NCBI GenBank assembly: GCA_003956705.1
Contig: QZCP01000457.1
Coordinates: 1 to 64,000 of the forward strand
DNA: 64,000 nt
From: Brevipalpus yothersi
Taxonomy: Eukaryota > Arthropoda > Arachnida > Trombidiformes > Tenuipalpidae
Direction: 5' to 3'
This document shows, one piece after another, positions 62,086 to 64,000 of this stretch. Position 1 is the first letter of the stretch. Each line of letters starts with the position of its first letter. The position numbers and the translations under genes were made by a program. Below the pieces are notes generated by a model. It was not told the DNA's origin. It saw only the letters and a list, made by a program, of their open reading frames with translations, and ran no database searches.

Positions 62086-63607
62086 GCACATCAACAGCGA
62101 GATAGCAAAACAGTTGAGCTTTTGGCCAAACAATCAATAAAACATATCAACCAGTAAGTAGTCTGCATGCTGATAATTTTGCGTTTTTAGCTTGATTTGA
62201 GTGAAACTTTTTAAACTGCTGCTGTCAACTCTTGTTCATCATTGGAAAAGATAGTCTGTTCGAAAATCAATATATCAATTGATTTCCATCCAAACGATGC
62301 AACCAGGCAATGATAATGATTGTATTGTGAAAAAGTTGATCAACGTTCGTGAGTTTGAGGAGGAAGCCAAAAAGAGGATCCAAAAAAATGCTTGGGAATA
62401 TTATCGAAGTGGTGCCAATTATGAACTATCTTTACGTGAAAGTGAAGCTGCTTTCGATCGATTGAGAATAAGGCCAAGATTTTTCAGTCAAGATCTGAGT
62501 AATCGAGATCTGGGAACACAAATTTTTGGTCATGAAATTCATTTTCCAATCGGTGTATCTCCAACTGCCATGCAACGAATGGCTCATCCTATGGGTGAAG
62601 TTGCCACAGCCAAAGCATGTGAGGCAATGAAAACTATCTACACCATGAGTACACTTTCGACATCATCGATCGAAGAGGTTGCTTTAGCAGCTCCTGGAGC
62701 TACCAAATGGTTTCAATTGTACATATACAAAGATCGAAAGATGAGTTTGGATCTAGTCCGTAGAGCGGAAGTAGCTGGCTTCAAAGCCATCGTGATCACC
62801 GTTGATCTACCTATTCCGGGACAACGTTACGATGATTTGAGAAATAAATTTGTACTTCCCAGTAACCTTCGATTGGCCAATATTCCACCACAATTGGCTC
62901 GCATGAGCCATGAGGAAGATTCATCGGGTTTTGTCAGCTATGTGACCAAACAATTTGATGCCACTTTAACGTGGAAAGATTTCGAATGGTTCCAAAAGCA
63001 AACCAGGCTACCTGTATTAGCCAAAGGAATACTGACTGTGGAAGATGCCCTACTAGCAGTTGCTCATGGTGCTTCGGGAATCATTGTATCAAATCATGGT
63101 GCCCGTCAGTTGGATTCTGTTCCTGCTTCGGTAATACCCTTGAATCATATTGTGGCATACTAGAAGCCATTGATTCACTGAATGATATAATCTTGTCTTC
63201 TTTCTTTTTTCAGATTGAAGTGCTTCCAGAAATCGTGGAAGCGGTAGGAGATAAATGCCAAGTGTTTCTGGATGGCGGAATAAGATCAGGTGTCGATGTC
63301 CTGAAGGCTCTTGCACTTGGAGCTCGAATGGTTTTCGTTGGAAGGCCTATTATATGGGGCCTTGCCTGTGGTGTAAGTGATAATATGATCCCAATTGATG
63401 CCGAATTTCAACAATATTATTATTATTACCAACTTTTTAGGGTGAAAATGGTGCGAAAAAAGTTTTGGAAATACTTCGCGATGAACTTGATGTTGCTATG
63501 GCTCTATCGGGTGCTGCTCGATTGAAAGATTTGAATAGTTCCATGATATGTAAAGCAAATTCATTTTGGTCTAAGCTTTGAGATCGCTGATGGTTCAGAG
63601 GAAATGA
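62086..63607. repeat. Duplicated segment, copy 2 (hydroxyacid oxidase)
   Basis: Direct repeat of 37488-39015, about 24.6 kb away. Similarity begins about 210 bp upstream of the start codon (shared strings such as GATAGCAAA and CTTGATTTGAGTGAAAC) and ends about 26 bp after the stop. Confidence 0.85.
62297..63581 (+). CDS. FMN-dependent 2-hydroxyacid oxidase (glycolate oxidase family), copy 2
   Basis: Three exons, 62297-63130, 63214-63372 and 63441-63581, match copy 1 exactly in length and phase and give 377 aa. The active-site block SNHGARQLD, the FMN-binding FLDGGIRSGVDVLKALALGA and the SKL-like C-terminus are kept. Unlike copy 1 it keeps the tyrosines that match spinach Tyr24 (EYYRSG) and Tyr129/Tyr131 (FQLYIYKDR), so it looks like the more conventional enzyme. 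The position of spinach Trp108 is Leu here and Phe in copy 1. The first and last thirds of the gene and intron 1 are nearly identical to copy 1, while residues about 125-225 differ widely. AATAAA at 63855-63860 may be the polyadenylation signal. Confidence 0.95.
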
Positions 63608-64000
63608 TTTTAATTTAACTTGATGATAAGCTTTCATCTTAGTTCAAATACACTCACATAGATGATGATGATTAAATGATCATGAGGCTTATGAGAGGCT
63701 TCTTCCTCTGTAAAAGAAATGATGATCAAATTACGCAGACATGTTGCCTCAACTGAAGTACATCTTCGAAACATGAGATAATGCTAACTGCATTTGATGG
63801 AATCAAAAAGTTTTCCTTTCTTTCCAACTCATGTTGCTTATCACAAACTGAATCAATAAAGTCTTTCTCTTTCTTCTCTTGTCTTATGTATATTGACCAT
63901 TCTTCATTGCTTTTTCGATGCCAACCTGGCGAAGAGAAATGACCACTGATTGGGACACTGGAAATACGAAATCCAAATCTGATGGATTGACAAAATTTTT
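63582..64000. other. 3' flank of hydroxyacid oxidase copy 2
   Basis: Beyond about 63607 the similarity to copy 1 stops. AATAAA lies at 63855-63860. No other gene was recognised before the window ends. Confidence 0.5.

Noticed and set aside
1..64000. CRISPR arrays, insertion sequences, bacterial operons or viral genes
   Set aside because: No regularly spaced repeats, transposase frames or viral replication genes were seen; the window is eukaryotic throughout.

Overview
The window looks like a compact, AT-rich nuclear genome of an arthropod, possibly a mite-type chelicerate; the exact lineage cannot be fixed from sequence alone. Reasons: many genes with short introns (about 50-110 bp), GT-AG splicing throughout, arthropod-style families (Dpr immunoglobulin protein, non-catalytic cholinesterase-like adhesion protein, OATP transporter, liprin-beta, echinus/USP54-type protease), a canonical U6 core, and very frequent (GA)n/(CT)n tracts, one of which contains a 52-base assembly gap. 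Layout: 1-2.5 kb, 3' part of a dpr-like gene (+). 3.4 kb, a U6 snRNA gene. 3.9-4.4 kb, MED21 (+). 4.9-5.6 kb (-) and 5.9-7.1 kb (+), ABT1/ESF2 and METTL2 as a divergent pair. 7.7-10.6 kb (-), a membrane-anchored esterase-fold protein with Asp in place of the nucleophile Ser. 12.1-23.2 kb (-), a multi-pass membrane protein whose last exon encodes a dynein light chain LC8 domain. 25.4-26.3 kb (-), a small secreted cysteine-rich protein. 27.0-33.1 kb (-), a complete seven-exon OATP. 34.6-36.6 kb (-), a gene joining an orotate phosphoribosyltransferase domain to the three SAM domains of liprin-beta. 37.7-39.0 kb (+), an FMN-dependent 2-hydroxyacid oxidase. 39.3-45.1 kb (-), the C-terminal part of a USP53/USP54/echinus-type protein. 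45.1-62.1 kb, a gene desert rich in microsatellites and in a recurring TTTGGGC motif. 62.3-63.6 kb (+), a second copy of the hydroxyacid oxidase. Exon models were assembled by hand from splice signals, and the reading phase was checked at every junction. The most unusual items are the OPRT/liprin-beta chimera, whose junction lies inside one uninterrupted exon and whose OPRT catalytic loop is degenerate; the membrane-protein/LC8 fusion; and the hydroxyacid oxidase pair, whose flanks and intron are nearly identical while the middle of exon 1, including substrate-pocket positions, has diverged. The genes do not form one pathway: they mix housekeeping functions (transcription, rRNA and tRNA maturation, splicing), cell-surface and synaptic-type proteins, transport and metabolism.
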